Notes: a model not told the origin generated them from the sequence alone. A stretch of DNA of 64,000 bases from Cynocephalus volans (GCF_027409185.1 NC_084467.1:18590501-18654500), one strand, 5' to 3'. Shown: positions 33,440 through 50,094, counted from the first letter of the stretch. Translations and numbers: made by a program.

Positions 33440-33965
33440 TTTTTTGGATTATAAAAGTAATGTCTAACATCTTTACAATAAGCATTTCATGCAGATATGA
33501 AGCATAAACTGTAATCCCATGACTTCTAGATAACCTAGTTTTCATGCATTTCTTTCTAGGTATTCACAGCTGGACTCAAACTATAACGTTCGATAACACA
33601 TTTTTAAAACTTTACATTTTTACGTGTTGAATATTCAATTCCGTACCCCACAGATATATATAATCAACTAGGTTATAATAAAAAATAGTGAAAATAATGA
33701 AAAAATAATAAAAAATAAACATTTTGAATAGTTAATGTGTGTTTTGTATTGCATCTCACAGAGGTACAGTAGTTTGTTTAGCCATATCCATTATTCAGTG
33801 AAAATGGTGATTAATGATTTGAGAAATTATTACATGCCAGACACTAGACTAAGCACTTTGCATGTACAAAACTCCATGAAGAAGACATTTCATTCCCATA
33901 TAAAACAGGAAAATTGGGGCACAATGCAGTTAAGCAATAGCCTAATGTCGCCAGCTTCTAAATAT
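33440..33965 (-). mobile_element. AT-rich L1 remnant and antisense MIR
   Basis: 33440-33730 is an old, AT-rich antisense L1-like segment (ggattataaaagtaatgtct). 33815-33960 is antisense MIR (attacatgccagacactaga; aaacaggaaaattggggcac). Confidence 0.5.
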
Positions 33966-33999
33966 ATCGTCTCTAATTTTATTAAGAACTGCCATAGCC

Positions 34000-34102
34000 T
34001 GGCTGATTAGCTCAGCTGGCTAGAGCTCGGTGTTGTAACACCAAGATCAAGGGTTCAGATCCCCATATGGCCCCGCCAGCCCCTTCCCCCCACTCAAAAA
34101 AA
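34000..34102 (+). mobile_element. CYN SINE monomer
   Basis: ggctgattagctcagctggc; gggttcagatccccatatgg; C-rich junction before a short A-tail. Flanks aactgccata and ccctgccaca may be its duplication. Confidence 0.93.
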
Positions 34103-34104
34103 CC

Positions 34105-35425
34105 CTGCCACAATCGTCCTGGTAAGTAAATCTTTGCATGTGTCCTTGATAATTTAATTAAGATAAAAATCTAGTGAAACAAAGGGAGTATTCTGACACA
34201 CGCCCAGTTGCCCTCGAGAAAGGCTAGACCCGCCATGGCAGTGTGTTCCTTCGGATAACTGAGTGCGGGAAAGCCAGGCACTGTCCTTGGTGCTGAGCAG
34301 ACAGCCGTGAATGACATGCAGCTCTGCTCATAAAGCTTACATCTCGTGGGGAGGGGTATAATATGGTGGATGGTGACAAGTGCTGAGAAGAAAATTCTAA
34401 AGAAGGATGAAGTGTCACAATGTAGGAGACTTACCTTACATCAGGTGCTCAAGAGGAGCTCGTCTAAGATGACATTAGAGCAGAAACCTGATGCTTTGTT
34501 GCCTGTTTCCCTGTAACCTATTTCCACACATTTCATCTAGTTAGATAAGGGTGCTTTATTTCCATATCTTTCTGAGCATTTATCAGGCACCTGCTACTAT
34601 GTTCTAGATGGTAAGAGAACAACGCATGTTAGCCTGTGGCCAGTGGACTAGATATTAGACTGGGGGGTTACTGACTTTATAGGTTTGTTGTGTGGGTCTG
34701 TGGGTGGACATAGAGCCAAGTGAGTTGCCCAGTTCATCAAACCAATGGAAGAGCACATCCTCACCTCACTCTCATAGAGGGCTCAGTGGGAAGGGGCTGG
34801 TGTTTGGGTCTGGGGAGTTGATTCCATTATTAACTCCTGACTTGGTCATTTGTTAATCATTGGGCCTTGGGCAACCTGCTACTGACCCTCAATGATCCTT
34901 TCTGAAAAAGGGGGAAGCTCTTTTACAAGCTTGAATTATTTATATAAAAATGCTTACTAAAATTTTCAAAGCCTTCTACCTGCCCCACCTCGACCCCAAC
35001 AAGAGTTGAGTATTAATAGAAACAGTAGCTTTCTTCCTTGGGCCAACAATTTTTGAGTCCACGAGGCAAGATGTGCTTGCTCTGTGTAGCTTCTGTGCTA
35101 CATAGCTCTGGTTCTCTTCCATGGAAGGTTTCCTTTGCCTGGAGACCTCTTGCCCCATCTATCAAGGCCTTCCCTGATACAGTCACCCTATCCTCCCACA
35201 TCTGACAGTCCTACTTAAGGACCAAGAGTGACCATTCGCTGACAGCTTGCTATGTGTGGCCTCAGTGCCAGGGCACCTCTCCTAGGTCTTGGCTTTAATC
35301 TATAGTGCTAAAGTAAGGGGCTAGCATTTCCCTTGATGCTGATGGGAAACTGAGGTTTTGAAGCCTAGAGATTTTCTCAAGGGCCTATGGCTAAAAAGCA
35401 GAAATGTTTTGTTTTGTTTTCATTT
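34105..35425. other. No gene; L1, L2 and MIR scraps
   Basis: 34105-34215 old antisense L1. 34240-34425 antisense L2 (gctcataaagcttacatctc; tggtgacaagtgctgagaag). 35110-35220 sense L2 (tcaaggccttccctgataca). 35220-35400 MIR-like antisense (tgctgatgggaaactgaggt). Confidence 0.5.
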
Positions 35426-35431
35426 CTTTTC

Positions 35432-35527
35432 TTTGTTTCTTTGGTGGCTGGCTGGTGAGGGGATCCAAAATCTTGACCTCAGTATTATCAATACCTAGCT
35501 CTAACCAACTGAGCTAAGCAACCAGCC
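35432..35527 (-). mobile_element. CYN SINE monomer, antisense, diverged
   Basis: ggtggctggctggtgagggg; ttgacctcagtattatcaat; gagctaagcaaccagcc. Tail reads as T-rich DNA from 35407. Confidence 0.9.
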
Positions 35528-36529
35528 AAAAAAGGAGAAACTTTTTATCAGATTCCTGACAGTCTGATCTAAGCCCATATGCTGACCCGTTCTGCTGCAG
35601 TGACAATCTAGCCACACACTTAGCCCTTAACATCAACCACCTTGGTTCTTTCTGTACTTTTCTGTCCTGAATTTCCAGTTAATTGATAAGTCTTCGAGGA
35701 CAAAGATGATGTCTCTGATGAGCTTTGGCCACGGTTTTTAGAGGAGTAAATATTGTGTCTTCTTAAAATGCATGCATACGATGCACTGTTATACTGAAAA
35801 TTATCCCTCTGGAAGATTTTTTGCTCATCAATGCTGCCTTTACTTACAAGTTAGCTTCCCTGGGAATGTCTTTAGCCCTTGAAGCACATTCTTTACGGCA
35901 CTTCCATTGGGAAATGTCTTAGTCTATAGAAGTCTTAGTCTATATAAATCTTAGTCTCAGTCTTTAGAATGAGTATTAGAGTATTTGAATCTTGTTTCCA
36001 TTCTTACCCCTGATGCTTACTAAACTTGCTGTGTGTTAACTCCCTTCCCTTCTCTGGACCTCAGTTTCCCCATGAGTGTAATCAGAATGAGATCTAAGGG
36101 AAATTCAGATTCTAGGACTCTGCTTCCTGAAATATATTGGTTCAACACGGAGAGGCAGTTTCACAATGCCTGTGAGATTTAAAGTAATCGTCACCAATTA
36201 GTGGGCACCCAGTAGGCGTCATAAAATGGTACATATGTGATCTTTTGTGTCCACATCTGCCTGTCATCAAAGCTCAGGACTCTTAAGCAACCACTTTGTT
36301 CCATTTATACAAATTCTGTTTACATTGTTATAGAATAAATATACTTCGTAATTTGCATAATTGATTTAATGTAGTTTAGGCAGTCTCATCATGCAAGAAC
36401 CACCAGATCCTGCTACGGTGTGAGGAAAGAATGTGAATGGTGTCCGGAAATTCAAGGACAGGCCAGTTCGGCGATCTTTCAACACTGTTTTCGGAAAACC
36501 CAGGTCTTGGTCGTCAGCCGGCGGCTCCT
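35528..36529. other. No gene; RPL11 upstream DNA
   Basis: AT-rich with MIR-like text at 35985-36100 (gttaactcccttcccttctc; ggacctcagtttccccatga). A short tandem repeat lies at 35924-35962. CpG content rises from about 36440. Confidence 0.5.
35924..35962 (+). repeat. Short tandem repeat, about 16 bp x 2.5
   Basis: tcttagtctatagaag, tcttagtctatataaa and tcttagtctcagtc are consecutive degenerate units. Confidence 0.7.
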
Positions 36530-36639
36530 GCAGTTGCTAGCACTTTCCACTAGCGGGAGGCCGGCGCTGCACTGCGCCGCGCCAGTTGCGCTTCTCTTTC
36601 TCTCACGCTCCCTCTTCTCCCTCGTGAGCTTGGGAAAAG

Positions 36640-36703
36640 AGCCCGCCTCCTGGCCCATAAGCCTCTGGGGCGGAAGCTTCACTTCCTCTTCCTGTTCTCC
36701 ATC
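36640..36703 (+). promoter_or_regulatory. RPL11: RPL11 core promoter and 5' TOP leader
   Basis: A run of 12 pyrimidines (CTTCCTCTTCCT, 36682-36693) sits just before the ATG at 36704. This is the 5' terminal oligopyrimidine signature of ribosomal protein mRNAs, which puts translation under mTORC1/LARP1 control. Transcription probably starts at the C at 36682 or 36685, giving a leader of about 20 nt. A TATA-like CCATAAGC (about 36654-36661) lies roughly 25 bp upstream. A GGCGGAAG (about 36669-36676) fits an ETS/GABP site. The exact start is inferred. Confidence 0.8.
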
Positions 36704-41151
<4,448 letters not shown>

Positions 41152-41174
41152 ATTCCTGTTTCTCTCCAAAGGCC

Positions 41175-41200
41175 AATAAAAAGTTTTCAGTGAAATGTAC
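41175..41200 (+). terminator. RPL11: RPL11 polyadenylation signal and 3' end
   Basis: AATAAA at 41175-41180 lies 24 nt after the stop codon, followed by AAGTTTTCAGTGAAATGTAC, with a GT-rich stretch (ttattgttgtgtattctgtg) beyond. Cleavage is expected near 41195-41200. A 3' UTR of about 45-50 nt is typical of ribosomal protein mRNAs. Confidence 0.9.
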
Positions 41201-41204
41201 ATTA

Positions 41205-42010
41205 TTGTTGTGTATTCTGTGAAAGGAGCCTGGCCAAATTCAAGTCCTTGGACCTCAAGCCACTTAAAGCTTCGGTGGGAGTAGCTGGTAACAACCCTGT
41301 CGTCTTCTGATTGGATGCCAGTGTTAACAGGCAGATCCAAGCCTGAGCTTCCTAGCATTGTCTGTCACACCCTTGTTATGCTGTGGCGCAGCAGGCTTGT
41401 GTAAACTGATTTTAGTGGGGAGGGTATGGTTGGGTTGGGGTTTGAATTTAGAGCCCTGATTAAAGGCAAGTGCAGTGCTTCCGTGTTCCAGAAGGCTCCC
41501 CTCTGTTCAGTGATGTTGTTCTTTACTGGAGATTTTATCAGCACTGATGTGTAATGAAGGGATCACAGGTTTTGGTCTGATGGTTGACATTCAATTTAGA
41601 CTTAACTGTTCAGATTCAGGTTTCCAGTAAAAGGAGAATCTAGGGTTATTGAGAGGCAGCATAAATAGATAAAAGGGCAGTCTTTGGGGTAAATTGTCTA
41701 GATTCAGTTCCCAGCCCTGCCTTTTATTAACTCTTACTTCGTGTGTGTTATTACTCTGCCTCAGTTTCCTTATCTGTATCATGGAGGCAATAATAATAAT
41801 AATATCCTTCAGAGGATTAAACAGTTTAATACGTGTAGGATGCTTAGGTTAGCATCAGGGACATAATACTCAAAAAGGGTTATAAGTTTGCTTCCCTTTG
41901 GTTTGAAAGTGGATTTTTGCCTATCCTGATTTTTCCAGATCACTGAAGCAGTGACATTCAGTAGCCACTATTTCCTCTGACCATCAGACACAGTACTTGA
42001 CTACTGGTTC
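41205..42010. other. No gene; RPL11 downstream DNA with a MIR
   Basis: 41690-41870 is sense MIR (tcagttcccagccctgcctt; tctgcctcagtttccttatc; aataataataat run). The rest is unassigned. Confidence 0.5.
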
Positions 42011-42013
42011 ATC

Positions 42014-42104
42014 TTTGTTGGGGTTTTTTGTGGCGGCTGGCCGGTACTGGACCTTGGTGTTATTGGCATCATGCTCCAACCACCTGAGCTAACCAGTCAG
42101 CCCT
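42014..42104 (-). mobile_element. CYN SINE monomer, antisense
   Basis: ggcggctggccggtactgga; ttggtgttattggcatcatg; gagctaaccagtcagccc, with a short deletion at the B-box side. Flanks TGGTTCATC (42005-42013 and 42105-42113). Confidence 0.9.
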
Positions 42105-42114
42105 TGGTTCATCA

Positions 42115-42928
42115 TTTTTAATTTTGGGTTTAAATTTTGAGCACATTAATTCAATAGTTTAATCACTTGTGGCTAATGAGTTCAGTTGTCCTTGGGCCAT
42201 CTTTTAATTGCTGTTAAATAGTTCTCTAATTTGCTGCTTTTTTAAGGTACTTTAAAACCTGGAAACTGTTTGGTGTGCCTAATTTTTTTGTGAAGATATG
42301 GCTTGTTTTGTCTTCTTGATAATAAAATCCTCTTGTCCTCTTATCCAGTAAGATCAGATGCAGTTGGTTAAAGGCTCTCCTTTAATCACAGATGCGTTAC
42401 CATGTACTTTCTTCACATAAAACATAAACATGCATTTACTTCTCAGTCTCTTACTGGAGGGCCAGGGCCACCACCTTGTAAATGGAGTGAAGGAGTCTGA
42501 TTCTTGTGATTCAGCTTCATTTTCATAGCAGGAACCTTGCTTGTTTTATTAACTTTTTTTTTTTTTTTAACTCTGCATTAAATAACAATTACAACTGGAA
42601 TAAACATGCTTAACAACAAACTAACTCTTGGTGAATAGATACTAAGTAGTGCTGGGTGTTGCTGCAGTGGAAAGTTGGTATTACATTTTACAGAGGAGAT
42701 GGAGCGCATTTGGTAGTTTCATCTAAATAAAGCATTTCAGAAATTAAAAAAGTCCCTCTAATTCTGCTGCCTTCCTCATGCATCCTACTGTTAGCCTTTT
42801 GCTGTTTATCAGTATTTTTTTGTTTATATTGCTTTTTAATTTTAACAATATAAACCTGCCTAACCTTCATTTGGTCCTGCTGTATTGTGTACTCAGTTGA
42901 GTTGACCTCCCATTTAAAAAATAAAAAC
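42115..42928. other. No gene or recognised repeat
   Basis: AT-rich intergenic DNA, with a T-run at 42548-42562. Nothing supported. Confidence 0.4.
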
Positions 42929-42930
42929 AG

Positions 42931-43040
42931 GGCTGGCTGGTTAGCTCACTTGGGGGAGAGCATGGTGCTGGTAATGCCCAGGTTACAAGTTTGGATCCCC
43001 ATACCTGCCAACTGCCAAAAAGCAAAAAAAGAAAAGAAAA
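42931..43040 (+). mobile_element. CYN SINE monomer
   Basis: ggctggctggttagctcact; gtttggatccccatacctgc; AAAG-rich tail. Confidence 0.93.
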
Positions 43041-43044
43041 CTGA

Positions 43045-44143
43045 CTTAGCTCCTGGCCCAGTGGAAAAAAGCACTGTTGGGAATTCAGCGATCTCACTGG
43101 ATTTTAGTCCTACTTTTAACTAGCAATGAGATTTTGGGTCAGTCATGAAACACCTGGGGGACTGGAATAAGTGGGGATGCTTCACTAACCAGTTTAGAGC
43201 AGCCATTGGCAGAACAGCTTGCCCCACTCTTCTGGTTAGGAGCTCTATTTCCAAATAGATGTCCCACTGGAGTCTAAAGCATTGAAGTTGTGAATTGAGT
43301 TTATAGCAAGTGAGTAGATAGGATCACCTGGGAGTTAAAACTCTGGGTCCCACCTCAGACCTGTGGAATTAACAAGATCACAGGTGATCTGTATGTGTAA
43401 AAGCACTGCCCACATCCTAATGCAGAACAGAGATGTCATGATATCCTAGGAGATTTTTTTTTTTTTTTTTTTTTTTTGCAGTAAAGGAACTAGGAGGTTT
43501 CTTGAATATAGTTTTATGAAGTTCTTTCTGTGTGCTTATTTTTCTTATTTCTTGAGCTGTTACCATATACCTTATGGCAGTGGATCATTGTTAGGTGACC
43601 CTCTGCCCCAATGTCACATTGTGGTTGTCTTTGGAATAAGGTAGTGTCCCTAGCAGGCATCTGTGTATATCCCAATATCAGGTCCAAAAATACTGTGCTG
43701 CTTTGCTGAATGAATGTTCTAGTCCTGCAGCCATCTTCTAGAGCAGAGTTCTTAAGCTGGAGCAATATTGCCCAACCACTATCCTGGGGTATTTGAAAAT
43801 TTGTAGTGGTGGGTTTTTATTATCACAGTAACTTGGGCTGCTATTGGTATTAGTGCCTGGAGGGCAGGGATATTAAACATTCTGCCATTAAAGATAATCC
43901 CACACAAACTAATAAATATGTAAAGTGCTGTGGAAATGGATAAAGAGTGATTACTGATACTTAAGCAAATACTTGATGGGGCCAGCCATTATACACCAGG
44001 AGGCCCCAGTCTATTTGGTTGAGAAACAGCAGGGGGACCATATAGCTAGAGAGCAAGGTGGGGGAGAGGAGTAGATCAAATCGGTCTAGTGGGGGTAGGT
44101 CAGTGCTCAGGGAGCCCACCAATGAAGGCTCTGGCTAAAGATG
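43045..44143. mobile_element. hAT scraps (MER5- and MER20-like), poly-T
   Basis: 43325-43400 resembles MER5 (gatcacctgggagttaaaac). A T-run of 24 lies at 43454-43477. 43745-43930 resembles MER20 (gagttcttaagctggagcaa; tgttaaacattctgccatta-like). Other DNA unassigned. Confidence 0.45.
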
Positions 44144-44157
44144 TGATCAGAACTTTT

Positions 44158-44328
44158 TTTTTTTTTTTTTTAAAAAGATGACCCGGTAAGGGGATCTCAA
44201 CCCTTGGCTTGGTGTTGTCAGCACCCCGCTCAGCCAGTGAGCAAACCGGCCATCCCTATATAGGATCCGAACCCGTGGCCTTGGTGTTATCAGCACCGCA
44301 CTCTACCGAGTGAGCTACGGGCCGGCCT
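44158..44328 (-). mobile_element. CYN SINE dimer, antisense
   Basis: 14-bp duplication TGATCAGAACTTTT (44144-44157 and 44329-44342). Confidence 0.97.
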
Positions 44329-44342
44329 TGATCAGAACTTTT

Positions 44343-47050
44343 AAAAGTGTGGGTGTTCCTCAGCTGAGCTGTTACAAAGTTATCAATCCACAAGAATTGC
44401 TTTTATGCTAAATACAAAATACAAAGTAATCAGTACTAAGGACAGTAAGTTCTCTTTCTTCGTTAGAAACACTAAATAGCAAATAGCTAATGTTACCTTC
44501 TAAGTTTTTTTGTTTTAACATAGTTGAGAAGAAACTATAGCTATAGTTTTAATTTGTGCTTTTCCCTTTAACAAATGTGCTCTCATGTAGATACATATTC
44601 CATTTTGGGAATGTATAGGACACATTGACTTAACTATGCAGCTGGCACTAAATGTCAGGAATGTCAGTTTAATGGAATTGCCCCAGTTCTGTAAAGACTG
44701 TTTTATCTTGATGATTTGGCCTTCTGTCCAGTGACTACCTGTAAGGTCCTTGCAAGGTATCTCGGTGCTGTTAGACTGGGGGGTTTAGTGGAAAGAACGC
44801 TAAGCAGGAAAAAGGTTATCCACATTCTAATTTTTGTTTTGCTTCCCCTGCTGGCATTATGACCACGGGTAAGCACCTTGGCAGGATGCGTCCTCTCTGG
44901 CCCTCTAACGTGGAGCCTGTTGGATTTTGTGTATAATCCTTTATCTTCTGAATTTTGTGCTTCAGCTAACTGGTGGGTGAAGGCACAGTGAGTGGGCTGC
45001 TGAAGGGACCTGAGTCCTAAAGGGTTAGGCCCAGGTCATCTAGGTATGTGGCTAGATCAGGGCCCAGAAACCACCCACAAATAACTGAAGCTTCCAGCCA
45101 CTGGAGACCAAGCTGGTGCCTGGGGGTAGAGAACCACTTTCAAAGCAGCTTGTTATGGAAACCACAGTGTGGTTGTCAGAGGGGAATCCAGCCTAAGGCA
45201 CCCCGGGGCACCAAGAGGACTGAACCTGACTCTCTTCAAAGAGCAGGTGCAGGAAACGTTAGGAAACAAGTGCAGATGGCTTTTGTTCTCACAAATCAGT
45301 AAACAAAATCATCAGTTGTGATTGTACCAGTTGGGGACCTTTATGTAACTTGATTTTAGGATGTTATGTAATTATATAATTTTTATGTGATAAATATGTC
45401 AGTAGTTACCTAGAGTCTGAAAGGAGCTTGAAAGGCAAAAGCATTCAACAACTTAAGCACATAAGAAGTTCTAGACCCCCTCAGTTAAACTGCTGAACAT
45501 ATTGCTTTGATAACATGATTTTTATCCCTTTGAATATCATAGTGACTGCCTGTGAAACTATTTTTCTATTTTTTGCTTTAAACATTGATTCTGCTCAAAC
45601 ATTACATGTAGTAATGTCGTTAAGAGCACAGAAGTATAGTGGTTAAGAGCACAGAATTTGAAATTTAAGTACACATCTCAAATTCTTTGCAAGAATGTGA
45701 GATTAAGTGCTCAGAATGGTCCCTGGCAGATAGAATAGGCTTGTTTTCTATTAGGAGCCCACCAGCTAGCTGGATCCCCTCCAACCCTGGTTTTAGGAAA
45801 TAGTTGTGTGATGATTGTTTTTCTCAGCGTAGTCATCCCGGCAAACTCAAGGGGAGGAGGTACTTTCACTGATGTGCATACATCATCTTGGTTGGTCACC
45901 ACAACTCAGTGAGGTAAGTGTTATAGTGGGGAGGACACACAGGCATAGAGAAGGAAGTGAAAGTCATAAGTAACAGTGGTGAAACCAGCCTTCAAGCCCA
46001 GGCAGTCAGACTCCAGATGCTCCAGGCCTGCTGTCTTGTGCAAATTTATAACTCAGTAAGAAAGCTAAACCACATTTTCCCAAAATTAAGTTGACCAACC
46101 CACAAAATATCGTTTATCTTTCTAGCCTACATTCCCCAAGTCCTCAAGAAGGGCTGGGAATCATAGAGATGGAGTTGGCCTTTACTTGTCAACCGTTGGG
46201 TCCATAGGGACAAATACCCAAGTAGGTGCTGAATTATATTAGAGGAAGAAAGTTTCTTAAAATGGGAGATACGTATATTTTATAGCAAACATTTTGTAAT
46301 CTCAGTCACAGCCATGTCTCACTGTATGTTCTTAGTGTCTAATCCTGAGACTGGCTTGTTGGCCTGATTGGGCACAGATAGCAATGCTGCCACTTACTAC
46401 CTGGGGAAGACCTTGGACAAGTCAGGCAACATCTCTGGGCCTCAGGTCTTGTGTAAAATAGGCTCAACACCTACCTTACAGGGTTATTTTCAAGAATTAT
46501 ATAAATATATATAATTTACTTGGTACATATATATAAAAATAACTTGGTACAATTGTAGGAGCTGTTTAAAGTATTGTAAATATTATATGTTAATTGAGTA
46601 TATTCTTGGTGTTCTGTGATGGGCTTAAACTTTTATTCTATGGTTTGAGTGCTATGCTTTCCTGGGGAAGAAAAGAGGCTGAGGATGGGGATTATTCACT
46701 GTAAAGTTTTTTGCTAGGCTTCTCTTCTTTCAAGGAATCCCTAAAACATATGACAACAATTTGGAGAAGGACCAGTACAGCTTTCTGTTCTCATTTCAGC
46801 ATTACTCTATTTTTTAATACGTGAGCACTTACCTACGTAAAGTATGGCTTTGAACAAAACATACAGACCCTGCTGCTAAGTGGGCAAAAATAAGTGCATG
46901 TTTCTTTTCTGCCCACTTTTCAGGTGGAAAAAATCCACTGCACCTCTTATATATGCTCCCCCTGAGGGCATTCCATCCTGTCTCCGTCAGTATGGAAAAA
47001 CCCTGAATGAGTTGGGTCCCTGGGGACTGGTTTGAGTTCACAAAGAGCAG
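44343..47050. other. No gene; long intergenic stretch with MIR scraps
   Basis: MIR-like: 44775-44940 (gtggaaagaacgctaagcag), 45610-45740 (tatagtggttaagagcacag), 45880-46010 antisense (cacaactcagtgaggtaagt), 46380-46500 sense (acttactacctggggaagac). The rest is AT-rich and unassigned, including an 84-codon frame at 45048-45302 with no domain. Confidence 0.45.
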
Positions 47051-47051
47051 T

Positions 47052-47495
47052 AGTGTTTCTCTAAGAGTGATCTGACGACCACCTCCATCAGAATCCTTGC
47101 TGGCTGGTTAGCTTGGTTGATTAGAGCCCAGTGTTGGTAATACCAATGTTGAGTATTAGGATCCCCATACCGGCCAACCACCAAAAAAAAAAAGAAAAAA
47201 GAAAAGAAATTCACATTCTTACAATACTGAAGGCTGAGTTTGTTCTTTCAACAGAAGTGGCTTTCGAAGTTTTTTGACCACAGCCCACAGTAACAAAAAA
47301 AAATTATATACCACCACTTATTATATACTCACCTCTGAAAAAAGTTCCATGAAACAATACCTTCATTACAGGCAATGCATTCTAGTATTTTTTTTTTCTC
47401 TCCCTAATACTGGTTCTAATCCATTTAATGGATTTTTAATCTGCAGTTTGAAAAACCTGCTCTGTGGTTTAGTTGATCAAGTTTCAACCACAGAA
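47052..47495 (+). mobile_element. hAT-like DNA transposon remnant split by a SINE
   Basis: Starts gtttctctaagagtgatctg near 47053 and ends ctgcagtttgaaaaacctgc near 47460. Mid part ttttttgaccacagcccaca and agttccatgaaacaatacct fit old MER-type elements. CYN insertion at 47098-47208. Confidence 0.5.
47098..47208 (+). mobile_element. CYN SINE monomer
   Basis: gctggctggttagcttggtt; ggatccccataccggccaac; A/G tail. Confidence 0.92.
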
Positions 47496-47589
47496 GCAGA
47501 ACTTCTGAGCTAGGATCTCCAACCCCCTGTTTCTGTTCAGCATTGCTCTAATGAGGACTTTCTGTGGTGACTACACCCCTGTGATAGAT

Positions 47590-48932
47590 CTCTTCTTGGG
47601 CCCCCAGTCTTTTCCATACATCCTTAGAAATCAGGGTGGAGGCTCTCAAACCTCCACAGCTCTGGCATTCTGTGAGCTTGAAGACCTAATACCACGTGGA
47701 CACTGCCAAGGCTTCCAGCTTGTATTTTCCAAAGCTTCGGGTCCAGCTGCACCTGGAACTAATTTAGCCGTGGCTGGAGCAGCCTAAGCAGCTGGTATGG
47801 TGGTGTGGGGAGCAGCATTCCAAGGTGGCCCTGGGCAGCGAGCCAGTGGAGGGCACTTTGGGCCTTTTTCCCAAGACCATTCTGTCTCCATAGGCCTCTT
47901 GGCCTATAATGGAAGATGCAGCCTCCAAGATCTCTGAAATGCCTTCACGGTCTTTTGTCCCTTCTCTCTCTCTCTGTTTTTTTTTTAAAAGATGACTGGT
48001 AAGGGGATGTTAACCCTTGACTTGGTGTTGTCAGCACCACGCTCACCCAGTGAGCAAACCGGCCATCCCTATATGGGATCCGAACCCGTGGCCTTGGTGC
48101 TATCAGCACCACACTCTCCCGAGTGAGCCACGGGCCGGCCCCTGGTAAGGGGATCTTAACCCTTGACTTGGTGTTGTCAGCACCATGCTCACCCAGTGAG
48201 CTAACCAGCCATCCCTATATGGGATCCAAACTCATGGCCTTAGAGTTATCATCACCTCACTCTCCCAAGTGAGCCACAGGCTGGCCCTTTTCTCCCTTCT
48301 CTTGATAATCCTTTTCGTCTGTACTCGTCTCCTAAGCAAACGGTTGCAGGACTACACCATTGCATTGTTCTGAAAATGCTCTTTGCTTCTCTGACACGTG
48401 GCCAGGATCCAAATCTTTTCACTCTGCTTTCCTTTTAAAATCTGGCTTTATTTCATGCCTTTGCTGCCATAACTCAGCATAGGCTGTTACAAGTAGACAT
48501 GCAGCTTCCTTAATGCTTTGCTGCTTAGAAATTTCTTCTGCCAAATACCGAGTCAGCACCTGGAAGTTCCACATTCCATAAAACCTCTGGGTATAAACAG
48601 AACGCAGCCAAATTCCTTGCCAGTTCATAGCAAGGGTGATCTTTGCCCCAGTTTCCAATAAACTCCCTCTTATTTCTATCTGAGATCTCCTTAGAGGTCT
48701 TTACAGTCCATATTTCCATAAGCATTCTGATCAACACCATTCAAACAGTCTCTGAAACATTCCAAACTTTCCCTGGTTTTCTTGTCTTCTAAGCTTTCAC
48801 CAGCATCTAGGCTTTTTCTACCCTGTTCCTCCAAATTCTTCCAGCCTCCCTTCAACACCCAGTTCCAAAGCCACTTCCACATTTCCAAGTATTTGTTATA
48901 AGTAACACCCCACTTCTCTAGTACCAGTTTTC
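47590..48932 (-). mobile_element. MaLR internal region, antisense, non-coding
   Basis: Antisense wording of the MST/THE1-type internal segment: gggcccccagtcttttccat, cctctggg-like text, ccataggcctcttggcctat, ccatttttc-free core, cacatttccaagtatttgtt, accccacttctctagtacca right beside the LTR at 48933. Carries a CYN tandem at 47968-48287. No open retroviral gene remains; MaLR elements are ancient relics moved in trans. Confidence 0.65.
47968..48287 (-). mobile_element. CYN SINE tetramer (two dimers head to tail)
   Basis: One T-run and one tail junction (ttttaaaagatgactggtaa, 47977-48001), a full dimer to about 48140, then a second dimer without its own T-run, starting ctggtaaggggatcttaacc. 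Four tRNA-like units in all. A near-duplication ttttgtcccttctct / ttttctcccttctct (47953-47967, 48288-48302) flanks the whole, arguing for a single insertion. Confidence 0.85.
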
Positions 48933-49566
48933 TGTATTAGTCCATTTCTGTTGCTTATAACAAAATACACAGAACTGAGTATTTCATAAAGAAAATGAAA
49001 TTTGGGCTGGCCCGTGGCTCGCTCGGGAGAGTGTGGTGCTGATAACACCAAGGCCATGGGTTCGGATCCTATATAGGGATGGCCGGTTAGCTCACTGGTT
49101 GAGCGTGGTGCTGACAACACCAAGCCAAAGGTTAAGATCCCCTTACTGGTCATCTTACAAAAAAAAAAAAAAGAAAGAAAGAAAAGAAATTTATTGCTTA
49201 CAGTTTCAGAAGCTACAAAGTCCAAAGTCGAGGGAACAAAACTGGTGAAGACTTTCTTTAGTGTTGACTTCAATGATGTCAGAGTATTACATTGCAGAAA
49301 ATAGAGCAGAGAGAGACAGACACTATTCTTCTTTTAAAGCACTCAGAACCACATCCCTAACCACAATTTTTAATCATTTTTAATCCATTCACTATTGCAT
49401 GGTCCTACAATCCAATCACCTCTTCAAGGCACCACCTTTCAATTACCTTATTAGGATTTCCCACCCTCTTAACAGTCACAGTGGGGGCTATTTCTATTAC
49501 ATAAAACTTGGGGGACACAATTCAAGCTTCAGTGAGTTTTAGGGGGTCATAATTCAATCCACTACA
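48933..49566 (-). mobile_element. MaLR LTR, antisense, with a CYN dimer inside
   Basis: Plus-strand start tgtattagtccatttctgtt and end aattcaatccactaca give TG...CA ends on the minus strand. Long stretches match the LTR starting at 63731. About 440 bp once the SINE is removed. It is the 5' LTR of the element whose internal region lies to the left. Confidence 0.85.
49004..49177 (+). mobile_element. CYN SINE dimer
   Basis: Flanks AAAGAAAATGAAATTT (48988-49003) and AAAGAAAAGAAATTT (49178-49192). Confidence 0.95.
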
Positions 49567-49569
49567 TCA

Positions 49570-50090
49570 TGTAACCATAGCACAATGATCAAAAGTAAGA
49601 AGTTAATATTGGTACAATACTACAGACTTTAGATTTTGCCAGTTTTTCTACTAGTGCCCTTTTTCTGTTTGAGGATCCAGTTCAGATCCCACATTGCATT
49701 TAGTTGTTATTTTTCCTTAGTCTCATCCAATCTGAGGCAGTTCTTCAGTTTTGTCTTTCATGACATTGACACTTTTGAGGAGTACTGATCGGTTACTTTG
49801 TAGAATGTCCCTCAATTTAGGTTTATTTGTTTTCTGATGATTACATTGAGGCTGTGCATTTTGGAGCAGAATACCACAGAGGTAATGTGCCCGTGATGTG
49901 TCATTTTCAGGGGATATGATGTTGACATTTTACTAATGAGGTAGGAGAAGTAACTTTGAAAACAGTGTTTGATTGGATACTGTAATGCTAAAGACAAAAA
50001 GAACTGTGCACACTGTACTCTATTTGTCAATTTGTTTATCACAGTGGAAGAGGGGAGGAGATGTCTGAGTTAGCAATTCTGAAACTTCTA
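49570..50090 (-). mobile_element. L1M, antisense, 3' region
   Basis: gagtactgatcggttacttt, gtagaatgtccctcaattta, gattacattgaggctgtgca, gcagaataccacagaggtaa: old antisense L1 order. Confidence 0.65.
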
Positions 50091-50094
50091 GGAT

